A stretch of DNA of 64,000 bases from G965200765 sp965200765 (GTDB lineage Bacteria; Pseudomonadota; Gammaproteobacteria; Arenicellales; JAJDZL01): the NCBI GenBank assembly GCA_965200765.1, contig OZ241380.1:1240001-1304000 (forward strand), read 5' to 3'. The position numbers and the translations under genes were made by a program. The notes beneath the pieces were generated by a model that saw only the letters and a program-made list of their open reading frames with translations, was not told the DNA's origin and ran no database searches. Positions 1 through 9,300 of this stretch are shown here, piece by piece. Within the stretch, counting starts at the first letter, position 1, and the number at the start of each line of letters is the position of its first letter.

Positions 1-1
1 G

Positions 2-3000
2 ACGATTACTATGAGAGTGAGGGGCGACACGGCGGACGAGGGCAACGAGACGGTTGTGGTCAGGCTGCTCAGCAGTCCGAGGGTCGTCATTTCGACGGCG
101 ACCGGCACCGGCACGATACTGGACGACGACCCGAAATTCTCGATCGACTCGCCGAGCGTGACGGAGGGCGACAGCGGCTCGGCGAACCTGACATTCACGG
201 TGACGCTGAGTGGAGCGAGGTCGGGCTCGTCGTCGCTGACGGTCGACTATGCGCAAACGGGCGGCACGGCGACTTCGGGGACCGACTACACGGCGGTCAC
301 CGCCGGCACGCTGACGTTTGCGACGGGGGTGACAACCCAGACGTTTACGGTGTTGGTGACGGGCGACACAACAGACGAGGCGGACGAGACAGTGGTGATT
401 ACGCTGAGCAATGCGACGACTGCCACGGGGATTGCGACGGCGACTGGTACCGGTACGATCCGAGACGATGACCCGAAATTCTCTATTGCCGATGCTAGTA
501 GTGTGACGGAGGGCGACAGCCCGGCGAACCTGGTGTTCACGGTGTCGCTGAGTGCGGCGAGCACGTCGCAACTGACGGTGGACTATGCCCTTAGCGGTAC
601 GGCGACTTCAGGCACCGACTACACGGCTCCTACGGGCACCACGCTGACGTTTGCAGCGAATAGCACGAGCCAGACGATTACGGTGCCGGTAACGGATGAC
701 ACTTTGGATGAGGCGAGCGAAACGGTGGTGGTTACGCTGAGCAATCCATCGGCCGCCACGGGGATTTCGACGGCGACCGGCACCGGCACGATACTGGACA
801 ACGACCCGCAATTCTCGATCAATTCGCCGAGCGTAACGGAGGGTGACAGCGGCTCGGTGAACCTGGACTTCACCGTGACGCTGAGTGCGGCGAGCACATC
901 GTCGCTGACGGTCGACTACGCCCAAACGGGCGGCACGGCGACGTCGGGGACCGATTACACGGCGGTTGCTGCCAGTACGCTGACGTTTTCGGCGGGGACC
1001 ACGAGCCAGACGATCAGGGTGTCGGTGACGGGGGATACGACGAACGAGGCGAATGAAACGGTGATCATCACGCTGAGCAATGCGACGGCGGGCGCTGGCA
1101 TTTCTACGGCGGTTGGCACGGGCACAATCACGGACAACGACACGCCGGGGTTCTCGATCGACTCGCCGAGTGTGACGGAGGGCGACAGCGGTTCGCAGAA
1201 CATGACGTTCACCGTGACACTGAGTCCGGTCAGCTACCAGGCTACGACAGTGGACTATGCGACTACAACTACGGGCACGGCGACGGCGGGGACCGACTTC
1301 ACGGCGACCTCCGGCACACTGTCGTTTGCCATAGGGGAGACGAGCCAGACGTTTACAGTGTCGGTGGCGGGAGACACGAATGACGAGGGTGCGAGCGAGA
1401 CCGTGGTGGTTCAACTGAGCAATGCGACGACCGGCACGAACATTGCGACGGCGACCGGCACCGGCACGATCATGGACAACGACCCGAAATTTTCGGTCGA
1501 CTCGCCTACAGTGACGGAGGGCGACAGCGGTTCGGTGAATCTAACATTCGAAGTGACACTGGATTCTACGGGTATTTCGCAGTACACGGTCGACTACGCC
1601 AGTTCGGACGGGTCTACGAACGGCGCGACTGCCGGTACCGACTACACGGCGGTCTCCGGCACGCTGACGTTTTCACCCGGGGTAACGAGTCGAACGATTG
1701 CGGTGTCGGTGACTGGGGACATGACGAACGAGTTGAACGAGACGGTGGTGCTCACGCTGAGCAATCCATCGTCGGGCACGGCGATTGCAACGGCAAGCGG
1801 CACGGGCACGATCACGGACAACGACACGCCGGGCTTTTCAATCAATTCGCCGAGCGTGGCGGAGGGCGACAGCAGCACGACGAACCTGACGTTCACAGTG
1901 ACGCTGAGACCGGCGCCGGCAGCTACGGCGACGGTGACCTGGGCCGAAGGTACCGGGGGCACAGCGACTTCGGGGACCGACTACACAGCTATTACGGGCG
2001 GCACGCTGACGTTTGCTGCGGGAACCACGACCCAGACGATTACGGTGACGGTGACGGGGGACACGACGCACGAAGCGGACGAGACGGTGATCATCACGCT
2101 GAGCAATGCGTCGGCCGGCACGAACATCACGACGGCGAGCGGCACCGGCACGATCACCAATGACGATCCGGGTCTTTCAATTGACTCGCCGAGTGTGGAG
2201 GAGGGCGACACCGACTCGGTGAACCTGGTGTTCACAGTGACGATGAGTCCGTCGTCGTCGTCTCAGGTGACGGTGAACTACGCCCGTTCGGGTGGCACGG
2301 CGACTTCGGGCACCGACTTCACGGCGCTGGCCGCCAGCACCACGCTGACGTTTGCGGCGAACGAGACGAGCAAGACGATCACGGTGTCGGTGACGGGCGA
2401 CTCGGTGAACGAGCCGGACGAGACGGTGATTGTCACGCTGAGCAGCGCCTCGGGTGCGGACATTATTACAGCGAGCGGCACGGGTACGATCCGGGACAAC
2501 GACACGCCGAACTTTTCAATCGACTCGCCGAGCGTGGTCGAGGGCGACAACGGTTCGGTGAATCTGACCTTCACAGTGACGCTGAATCCGGTCAGCTACC
2601 AGTCGGTGACGGTGGACTACGCCCAGACCGGTGGCACGGCGACGTCGGGGACCGACTACACGGCGGTAGTCGCCGGCATGCTGACGTTTGCGGCAGGGAC
2701 TTCGAGCCAGCCGATCACGGTATCGGTGACGGGCGACACAATGTACGAGGCGAGCGAGACGGTGGTGCTCACGCTGAGCAACGCACCGGCGGGCACGAAC
2801 ATTGCGACGGCAAGCGGCACCGGCACGATCACCAACGACGACCAGGGCCTGCTGATTGATGCGCCGAGCGTGGTCGAGGGCGACAGCGGCACGGTGAATC
2901 TGGCATTCACGGTGACGCTGGATCCGGCATCGACGACACAGGTGACGGTGAACTATGCGGATGCGGGCAGCGGGACGGCGACTTCGGGGACCGACTACGC

Positions 3001-5659
3001 GGCAATTGGTGGCGGCACGCTTACGTTTGCGCCGAGTGCGACGACCCAGACGATTACAGTGCAGGTTAGGGGCGACACGGCGGACGAGCCGGACGAGACG
3101 GTGGTGATTGCGCTGAGCAATGCGTCGGGTGCGGACATTGTTACGGCGAGCGGCACCGGCACGATCGCGGACAATGACATCCCGGGCTTTTCGATTGACT
3201 CGCCGAGCGCGACGGAAGGCGACAGCGAGTCGAGCAGCCTGACGTTCACGGTGACGCTGAGTCCGGCGAGCTACAGGCAAGTGTCGGTGAACTACGCCGA
3301 TGCTGGCACCGGCACGGCGACGTCGGGGAGCGACTATGCGGCGATCGGCGGCACGCTGACGTTTGCCGCCGGGGAGACCAGCAAGACGATTGCGGTGTCG
3401 GTGACGGACGACGCGCTGGACGAGCCGGACGAGACGGTGGTGATCACACTGAGCGGTGCGTCGTCGGGCACGAGCATTGCGGCGGCGAGCGGCACCGGCA
3501 CGATCACGGACAACGACATTCCCGGCTTTTCGATCGACTCGCCGAGCGTGACGGAAGGCGACAGCGGTACGGTGAACCTGACGTTCACGGTATCGCTGAG
3601 TCCGGCGAGCCATCAACCGGCGACAGTGAACTACGCCGATGCGGGTACTGGCACCGCGACTTCAGGAACTGACTACGAGATCCTCGCTGGCGGCACGCTG
3701 AGTTTTGCAGCGGGAGAGTCCAGCAAGACAATAGCGGTGTCGGTGACCGGCGACACGGAGTTCGAGCCGGACGAGACGGTGGTGATTGCATTGAGCAATG
3801 CGACATCGGACGCGAGCATCTCGACGGCGAGCGGCACCGGCACCATTGCAAACGACGACGACACGCCGGTCTTTTCGATCGACTCGCCGAGCGTGGAGGA
3901 GGGCGACACCGATTCGGTGAACCTTGCTTTCACGGTGACGCTGACTCCGGCGAGCTACGAGCAGGCGACGGTGGACTATGCGGATACGGGTACCGGCACT
4001 GCGGAAGCGGGCGAAGACTACAGGTCGATCGCCAGCGGCACGCTGACGTTCGCCGCCGGGGAGACCAGCAAGACGATTGATATATCTGTGATCGGTGATA
4101 TCCTGTCGGAGCAGGACGAGACGGTGGTGCTGGCGCTCAGCAATCCGAACCCGTCGTACACCATAGAGGAGGCCCGCGGTACGGGCACCATTACGGACAA
4201 CGATGCGTCGGTGCTGGACGAGGTGGACATGGAGATTGTGGCGGAAGTGGCGCGCGAGGTTACCACGAGCGTGGTGACGGCGGTCAGCAACCGGATTGCT
4301 TCAGTGGTTCGCGGTGCGGCGATTACACCGCCGGTCGGTTTGCCGCCGACTGGCGGATTTGCGGACGGCGGCCTGCTTTCGATTCTGGAGCATTCCGCGC
4401 GGCACAGCCGCGAACGGGAGCGCGGACTGGAGCGTTCGGAGATGTCGCTGTACCGTTCGCTGGACGGCGCCAGCTTCGTCTACTCGCCGAGCATTGCCGC
4501 TCTGGGTGCGAATGGTCCGGCCGATGCGACCGGCGGAGGAATTTCCGGTGGTCCGACAGTTTGGGGTTCGGTTGACTATCGCAAGCTGTCAGGCGGCGGT
4601 GCGGATGCGCTGCAGTGGGACGGCGAGCTGGCCTCTGTCAATGTTGGCACCGACACGATGGTCGATGCCGGTGTTCTGGTCGGCCTGGCGGCCGGAATGT
4701 CGAAAGGAAGTTTCGGCTATCAGGGCAGCACCGGCGGCACCAGCGGCGTGGTCAAGGTGCGCGTGAAGTCATTGAATCCCTATATTGGCTGGTCGGTGTC
4801 AGAATCAGCGAGCCTGTGGATGGCTGTCGGATACGGCAAAGGCAAGGTCAACTACAACGACGAGGTAACCGGAGAAGCCGCCAACAAGATGTCGATCGCC
4901 AGTGCGGCGCTGGGCGGACGCTATCGCCTGCATTCGACAGATGGTTCATCTGACGGGCGTTTGATTCAGGTGGATCTGAAGGGAGAGACTTGGGGTCTGC
5001 AGACCAAGGTTGACGGTGATGAGCGGCGTCCGATGGGTTCGAAGTCCCAAGCTCACGGAGTGCGCGTTGCGATTGAGAGGCTTCAAAGCAGTGCGCTTGA
5101 ATCTGGTGCTTCGCTGACGCTGTCGGGCGAAGCCGGCCTGCGCTGGGACGGCGGCGACGGCGACACCGGCACTGGCATTGAGATGGGCGGCACGGCGGAC
5201 TACCGCAATCCGGCGACTAGAATGAAGTTGGTGGCGACGGGTCGCGCCTTGCTGGACCATGAAAGCGACCGGAAGGAGTGGGGCGCCGGCGTGACGGCAG
5301 GATACCGGCTCGATAGTCGGGAGACCGGGCTGACATACAGCTCTTCCCTGTCGCACGGGCAACTGGAAAGCGGGGTAGATTCTCTCTGGGACAGCCGCGT
5401 TGCCAGTCGTGCATCCGAAGACGGGGAGCTGACGACGCGCCTGGACGCGGAGTTCGGCTATCGAATGTTTGGAACAAGCGGTCTGCACACGCCGTACGTT
5501 GGAATCGGAGTGGAAGAAGGCAACAAGCGGGACTACCGCATCGGCATGCGCTATGCCAGCGAATCAGAGCTGTCTTCGGGCCTGGAATTCGAGCGACGGG
5601 AAGCAGACGGCAAGCAACCCGACCACAGGGTCATGCTGACGGGGCAGATAGACTGGTAA
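2..5659 (+). CDS. Calx-beta repeat autotransporter, 5' end outside the window
   Basis: Surface-exposed, probably adhesive type V autotransporter. The frame is open from base 2 and the first ATG (base 11) lies inside a repeat, so the gene begins upstream of the window. Visible part: one partial plus 12 complete Calx-beta-type repeats (SPSVTEGDSGS ... GTATSGTDYTA ... ETVVITLSNA ... GTGTITDND), each ending in an acidic DND/DDD turn expected to bind calcium. Then a helical linker (from about 4207), a Pro/Gly-rich hinge, and a C-terminal autotransporter beta-barrel (about 4566-5659) ending in an aromatic residue, as outer-membrane barrels do. The last 470 or so residues are nearly identical to those of the next gene. 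No enzymatic domain is seen. Calcium binding and adhesion are inferred from the family. It is richer in GC than the housekeeping genes. Confidence 0.88.
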   Translation, partial: TITMRVRGDTADEGNETVVVRLLSSPRVVISTATGTGTILDDDPKFSIDSPSVTEGDSGSANLTFTVTLSGARSGSSSLTVDYAQTGGTATSGTDYTAVTAGTLTFATGVTTQTFTVLVTGDTTDEADETVVITLSNATTATGIATATGTGTIRDDDPKFSIADASSVTEGDSPANLVFTVSLSAASTSQLTVDYALSGTATSGTDYTAPTGTTLTFAANSTSQTITVPVTDDTLDEASETVVVTLSNPSAATGISTATGTGTILDNDPQFSINSPSVTEGDSGSVNLDFTVTLSAASTSSLTVDYAQTGGTATSGTDYTAVAASTLTFSAGTTSQTIRVSVTGDTTNEANETVIITLSNATAGAGISTAVGTGTITDNDTPGFSIDSPSVTEGDSGSQNMTFTVTLSPVSYQATTVDYATTTTGTATAGTDFTATSGTLSFAIGETSQTFTVSVAGDTNDEGASETVVVQLSNATTGTNIATATGTGTIMDNDPKFSVDSPTVTEGDSGSVNLTFEVTLDSTGISQYTVDYASSDGSTNGATAGTDYTAVSGTLTFSPGVTSRTIAVSVTGDMTNELNETVVLTLSNPSSGTAIATASGTGTITDNDTPGFSINSPSVAEGDSSTTNLTFTVTLRPAPAATATVTWAEGTGGTATSGTDYTAITGGTLTFAAGTTTQTITVTVTGDTTHEADETVIITLSNASAGTNITTASGTGTITNDDPGLSIDSPSVEEGDTDSVNLVFTVTMSPSSSSQVTVNYARSGGTATSGTDFTALAASTTLTFAANETSKTITVSVTGDSVNEPDETVIVTLSSASGADIITASGTGTIRDNDTPNFSIDSPSVVEGDNGSVNLTFTVTLNPVSYQSVTVDYAQTGGTATSGTDYTAVVAGMLTFAAGTSSQPITVSVTGDTMYEASETVVLTLSNAPAGTNIATASGTGTITNDDQGLLIDAPSVVEGDSGTVNLAFTVTLDPASTTQVTVNYADAGSGTATSGTDYAAIGGGTLTFAPSATTQTITVQVRGDTADEPDETVVIALSNASGADIVTASGTGTIADNDIPGFSIDSPSATEGDSESSSLTFTVTLSPASYRQVSVNYADAGTGTATSGSDYAAIGGTLTFAAGETSKTIAVSVTDDALDEPDETVVITLSGASSGTSIAAASGTGTITDNDIPGFSIDSPSVTEGDSGTVNLTFTVSLSPASHQPATVNYADAGTGTATSGTDYEILAGGTLSFAAGESSKTIAVSVTGDTEFEPDETVVIALSNATSDASISTASGTGTIANDDDTPVFSIDSPSVEEGDTDSVNLAFTVTLTPASYEQATVDYADTGTGTAEAGEDYRSIASGTLTFAAGETSKTIDISVIGDILSEQDETVVLALSNPNPSYTIEEARGTGTITDNDASVLDEVDMEIVAEVAREVTTSVVTAVSNRIASVVRGAAITPPVGLPPTGGFADGGLLSILEHSARHSRERERGLERSEMSLYRSLDGASFVYSPSIAALGANGPADATGGGISGGPTVWGSVDYRKLSGGGADALQWDGELASVNVGTDTMVDAGVLVGLAAGMSKGSFGYQGSTGGTSGVVKVRVKSLNPYIGWSVSESASLWMAVGYGKGKVNYNDEVTGEAANKMSIASAALGGRYRLHSTDGSSDGRLIQVDLKGETWGLQTKVDGDERRPMGSKSQAHGVRVAIERLQSSALESGASLTLSGEAGLRWDGGDGDTGTGIEMGGTADYRNPATRMKLVATGRALLDHESDRKEWGAGVTAGYRLDSRETGLTYSSSLSHGQLESGVDSLWDSRVASRASEDGELTTRLDAEFGYRMFGTSGLHTPYVGIGVEEGNKRDYRIGMRYASESELSSGLEFERREADGKQPDHRVMLTGQIDW
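131..4206 (+). repeat. Tandem Calx-beta coding repeats, about 340 bp each, 12 complete copies
   Basis: Twelve head-to-tail units of about 340 bp, each encoding one Calx-beta module that starts with an FSIDSPSV-like motif and ends at GTGTI plus acidic residues. Copies differ from each other, but long stretches such as the ACCGACTACAC and GGCACCGGCACGAT segments recur almost unchanged, so unequal recombination within the gene, or with the downstream paralogue, is likely. Confidence 0.9.
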
Positions 5660-6005
5660 GGCAGGAAAGAAGCAACGCATGGACAAAAAGCACTTCCATA
5701 GGAAAGGGAGCGAATCTGCGGAAACAAAAACCGTACCGACCGTCGGCGAAACTCGCCAACTACACTTGGCGCATTCTTGTAAGTGACGGTGCTGCTGTTG
5801 CCAGGACTTGTCGTGACAACACTTTGGGCGGACGAATCCTTTTTACCAGTAGCACCGGTTCAACTCTTGCAGGCAAGCATCCTAAGTCAAGTACTTCTGT
5901 GTCAATTTAAAAATTGCCAGAATTTTGCTGCATTTGAGATTTCCTTGCCAGCATGTTCAATCAGGCAGTTACAGTAGTATTGCAATACAAACCTTTGCAA
6001 TAGTG
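5660..6005 (-). pseudogene. IS1595-family transposase remnant A
   Basis: Read on the minus strand this spacer gives a broken zinc-ribbon segment of an IS1595-type transposase: KGFVRPKCCHDKSWQQQH, then ECAKCSWRVSPTVGTVF and a degraded SLPFLWKCFLSMRC stretch matching the family's RLPLxKWFxAMYLM region. In-frame stops and substituted cysteines show it is dead. It starts directly after the stop codon of the first autotransporter and is clearly related to the second remnant at 52520-53010. No catalytic DDE segment or terminal inverted repeats were found. Confidence 0.7.
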
Positions 6006-6051
6006 TGCCCCATGCAATCCAGTTTGGTGCTGCAAATGGAATAAATCAATC

Positions 6052-6074
6052 CTGGACGAACATTCATAATGAAT
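6052..6074. repeat. Short element CTGGACGAACATTCA plus inverted repeat
   Basis: The 15-mer CTGGACGAACATTCA runs into an inverted repeat ATTCAT-A-ATGAAT. The same 15-mer, again running into a palindrome, occurs at 39797-39818 upstream of the coiled-coil gene. It could be an operator or a remnant of a small dispersed repeat. Confidence 0.5.
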
Positions 6075-6100
6075 TGATTTCACTATGAATTTTCGATTGA

Positions 6101-6111
6101 GGGGGGGGGGG
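6101..6111 (+). repeat. Poly-G tract 1, 11 G
   Basis: An uninterrupted run of 11 G in an AT-rich intergenic stretch. The ATG at 6085 runs through it and stops at TGA 6112. With one G fewer that frame would stay open to 6350 and include the ATG at 6242. It also lies about 46 bases upstream of a TATAAT hexamer, so a change in length could instead affect transcription. Confidence 0.75.
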
Positions 6112-6156
6112 TGAATTTCATTCAATCAAGAATGAATTTTGCAGGTCGGGATGGTT

Positions 6157-6162
6157 TATAAT
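6157..6162 (+). promoter_or_regulatory. Candidate -10 box for the second autotransporter
   Basis: Perfect TATAAT in the spacer upstream of the second autotransporter. No good -35 hexamer sits 16-18 bases upstream, so the promoter is tentative and may need an activator. Confidence 0.35.
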
Positions 6163-6241
6163 AACGGACAGTTTCTTGGTCGTTCGGGACCGGAGCAAGT
6201 TCAGTATTTTGTTAGTCAAAAGTATTTTCTGGTGTGCATTG

Positions 6242-6350
6242 ATGAATTTGATATTGTTTCTAGTCGAACCAATCGTTTGGCTTTGCAGTCGAAGGAGTTT
6301 TGCTGTATTGGCATATAAATTAGCGAGGGGGGGGGGGGGGACAATCTGGT
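6242..6350 (+). other. Out-of-frame 5' coding end of the second autotransporter
   Basis: From ATG 6242 the frame reads MNLILFLVEPIVW..., continues ...SFAVLAYKLARGGGG across the poly-G tract, and hits TGA at 6350. Loss of one G (or gain of two) joins it to the autotransporter frame, where the next codons give ...PGLPRRLLAASLLVLP..., completing a signal peptide whose Arg-Arg n-region lies upstream of the first in-frame start codon now available (TTG 6396). The IVW...FAV.A...ARGGG pattern resembles the extended signal peptide region of autotransporters. The other two frames carry stops just before the tract (TAA 6316, TAG 6321). No strong ribosome binding site is seen before ATG 6242. Confidence 0.55.
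6327..6340 (+). repeat. Poly-G tract 2, 14 G, probable phase-variation switch
   Basis: An uninterrupted run of 14 G between an upstream ATG frame and the autotransporter frame. With 14 G the two frames are out of register; 13 or 16 G would fuse them. Tracts of this length mutate readily by slipped-strand mispairing. The length in this sequence could also be an assembly error. Confidence 0.8.
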
Positions 6351-6395
6351 GAATCTGCAGATGCCCAGTGCGCCGCACCTGGGCTTCCCCGCAGA

Positions 6396-9300
6396 TTGCT
6401 TGCCGCATCGCTGCTTGTATTGCCGGCTTTGCTGTTCCTGCAACCGGTTGCGTTTGCCCAGTCGACGAACCCGAGCCAGTTGATCGCAGACGAAGTGAAC
6501 GGAAGGACTATTCGAAGCGCCGTATTAGAAGGTTGTCCGGGTATATGGTTTGCCGGTACACAGTCATCCCACATTACACTTCACGGTGCTCCGACAGGAC
6601 TCACTTTTAGCAGTTTTTCCATTCAAAATTGGATCTTAGTTGATGAAGGGACCACGTATACTTATGCATGCTATTTGGATCTTACTCTTAGTTTTAGTGG
6701 AAGCGTCACATCGGATACAAGTGTTGAGATTAGAGTTGCTGCTGCAGGCATACATGGAGCCAGCTCTGGACATCGAACCGCCGGCAGCCTCACGATTAAG
6801 CCGACGCCCAAGGAGCTGACGGTAAGCACTCCCACCAACAGCAGCACCGTCACGGAAGCAGGCACCACGTCGACATTCACGGTGCGGCCGAGGGCGGCGC
6901 CCAGCGCCAATGTATCGGTTGCGGTTTCGGTTTCGGACACCACCGAGGCGAGCGTATCGCCCAACACGCTGAGCTTTACAAGCACGACCTACAGCACAGC
7001 GCAAACGGTGACGGTAACCGGAAAAGACGATGCGATTTACGACGGTACGCAGAGTTACAATATAGTGCTAAACCCGTCGAGCACTGACACCGGCTACAAC
7101 GGCCTGGACAACGTGAATGTGGCGATGAGCACCACCGACAACGAAAGTGCGCCTGCCTTTTCGATCGATTCGCCGAGCGTGACCGAGGGCGACAGCGGTT
7201 CGACGAACCTGACGTTCACAGTTTCGATGAGTCCCGGTAGTGCGTCGCAGCACACGGTCGACTACGCGCAGACGGGCGGCACGGCAACCTCGGGTACCGA
7301 CTACACTGCGGTCACCAGCGGCACGCTGACGTTTGCAGCCGGGGAGACAAGCAAGACGATCACAGTGTCGGTGAGGGGCGATACGACACGGGAGGGGAAC
7401 GAGACGGTGGTGCTCACACTGAGCAATGCGTCGTCTGGCACGAGCATCACGACGGCGAACGGCACCGGCACGATCAGAGACAACGACCTGTTATTTTCGA
7501 TCAATTCGCCGAGCGTGACGGAGGGCGACACCGGCTCGGTGAACCTGGTGTTCACGGTGACGCTGAATGCGTCGAGCACGTCGCCGCAGACGGTCAACTA
7601 CGCGCAGACGGGCGGAACGGCGACCTCGGGTACCGACTACACGGCGCTGGCAGCCAGCAACACGCTGACGTTTGCGGCGGGTACCACGAGCCGCACGTTT
7701 ACGGTATCGGTGACGGGAGACACGGTGGACGAAGGGAGCGAGACGATCGTGATCACGTTGAGCAATGCGTCGACCGGCATTTCGACGGCGACCGGCACCG
7801 GTACGATCCGGGACAACGACCCGAAATTCTCGATCAACTCGCCGAGCGTGGTGGAAGGCGACAGCGGCTCGGCGGACCTGGTGTTCACGGTGACGCTGAG
7901 CGCATCCAGCTCGTCGCAGCTCACGGTCGACTACGCGCAGACGGGCGGCACGGCGACCTCGGGGACCGACTACACGGCGGTCACTGCCAATACGCTGACG
8001 TTTGCGGCGAATACGACGACCCGAACGATTACGGTGTCGGTGAGGGGCGATACGGTGGACGAGGGTGCGAACGAGACAGTGGTGCTCACATTGAGCAATG
8101 CGTCGACCGGCACCGGCATCGGGACGGCGACCGGCACTGGGACCATCACGGACGACGATCCGAAATTCTCGATCAACTCGCCGAGCGTGACCGAAGGCGA
8201 CAGCGGCTCGGCGGACCTGGTGTTCACGGTGACGCTGAGCGCGTCGAGCTCGTCGCAGTATACAGTCGACTACGCCGATGCAGGCACCGGCACGGCGACC
8301 TCGGGGACCGACTACACGGCAGTAACCGCCAGCACGCTGACGTTTGCGCCGAATGTTACGACTCAGACGATCACGGTATCGGTGACCGGCGACACGACGG
8401 ACGAGGGGGCGAGCGAGACGGTGGTGATCACGTTGAGCAATGCGTCGTCGGGCACGGCGATTTCGACGGCGAGCGGCACCGGCACGATCATGGACAACGA
8501 TCCGAATTTCTCGATCAACTCGCCGAGCGTGGTGGAGGGCGACAGCGGCTCGGTGAATCTGGTGTTCACGGTGACGCTGAGCGCGGCGAGCACGTCGCCG
8601 CAAACGGTTGATTACGCCCGGACGGGCGGCACGGCGACGTCGGGGACCGACTACACGGCGGTCGCCAGCAACACGCTGACATTTGCGGCGAACACGACGA
8701 CCCGGACGATCACGGTGTCGGTGACGGGCGACACGGTGGATGAGGGGAACGAGACGGTGGTGATCACGCTGAGCAATGCGTCGGCGGGCACAGTGATTTC
8801 GACGGCGACCGGCACCGGCATGATCACGGACGATGATCCGAAATTCTCGATCAACTCGCCGAGCGTGGCGGAAGGCGACAGCAGCACGACCAACCTGGTA
8901 TTCACAGTGACGCTGAGTGCGGCGGGCGCGTCGCCGCACACGGTGGGCTACGCGCAGACGGGCGGCACGGCGACGTCGGGGACCGACTACACGGCGGTCA
9001 CTGCCGGCGTGCTGACGTTTGCGGCAGGGACGACGAGCCGGACGATCACGGTATCGGTGACCGGCGACACGGTGGATGAAGGGAACGAGACGGTGGTGCT
9101 CACGCTGAGCAATGCGTCGTCGGGCACGGTGATTACGACGGCGACCGGCACCGGCACGATCACGGACGATGACCCGAAATTCTCGATCAACTCGCCGAGC
9201 GTGCCGGAAGGCGACAGCAGCACGACGAACCTGGTGTTCACGGTGACACTGAGTGCGGCGAGCACGTCGAATTTGAGTGTGAACTACGCTACTGCAGGGG

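Noticed and set aside
2516..3616. Long antisense open frame of 366 codons inside the first autotransporter (similar ones at 7491-8939 and 10353-11456)
   Set aside because: Arg/His-rich translation that repeats with the Calx-beta period, no domain and no ribosome binding site; a by-product of stop-free GC-rich coding repeats.
131..4206. Regular repeat spacing suggested a CRISPR-like or VNTR array
   Set aside because: Period of about 340 bp in one long open frame encoding Calx-beta modules; no short identical repeats with unique spacers.
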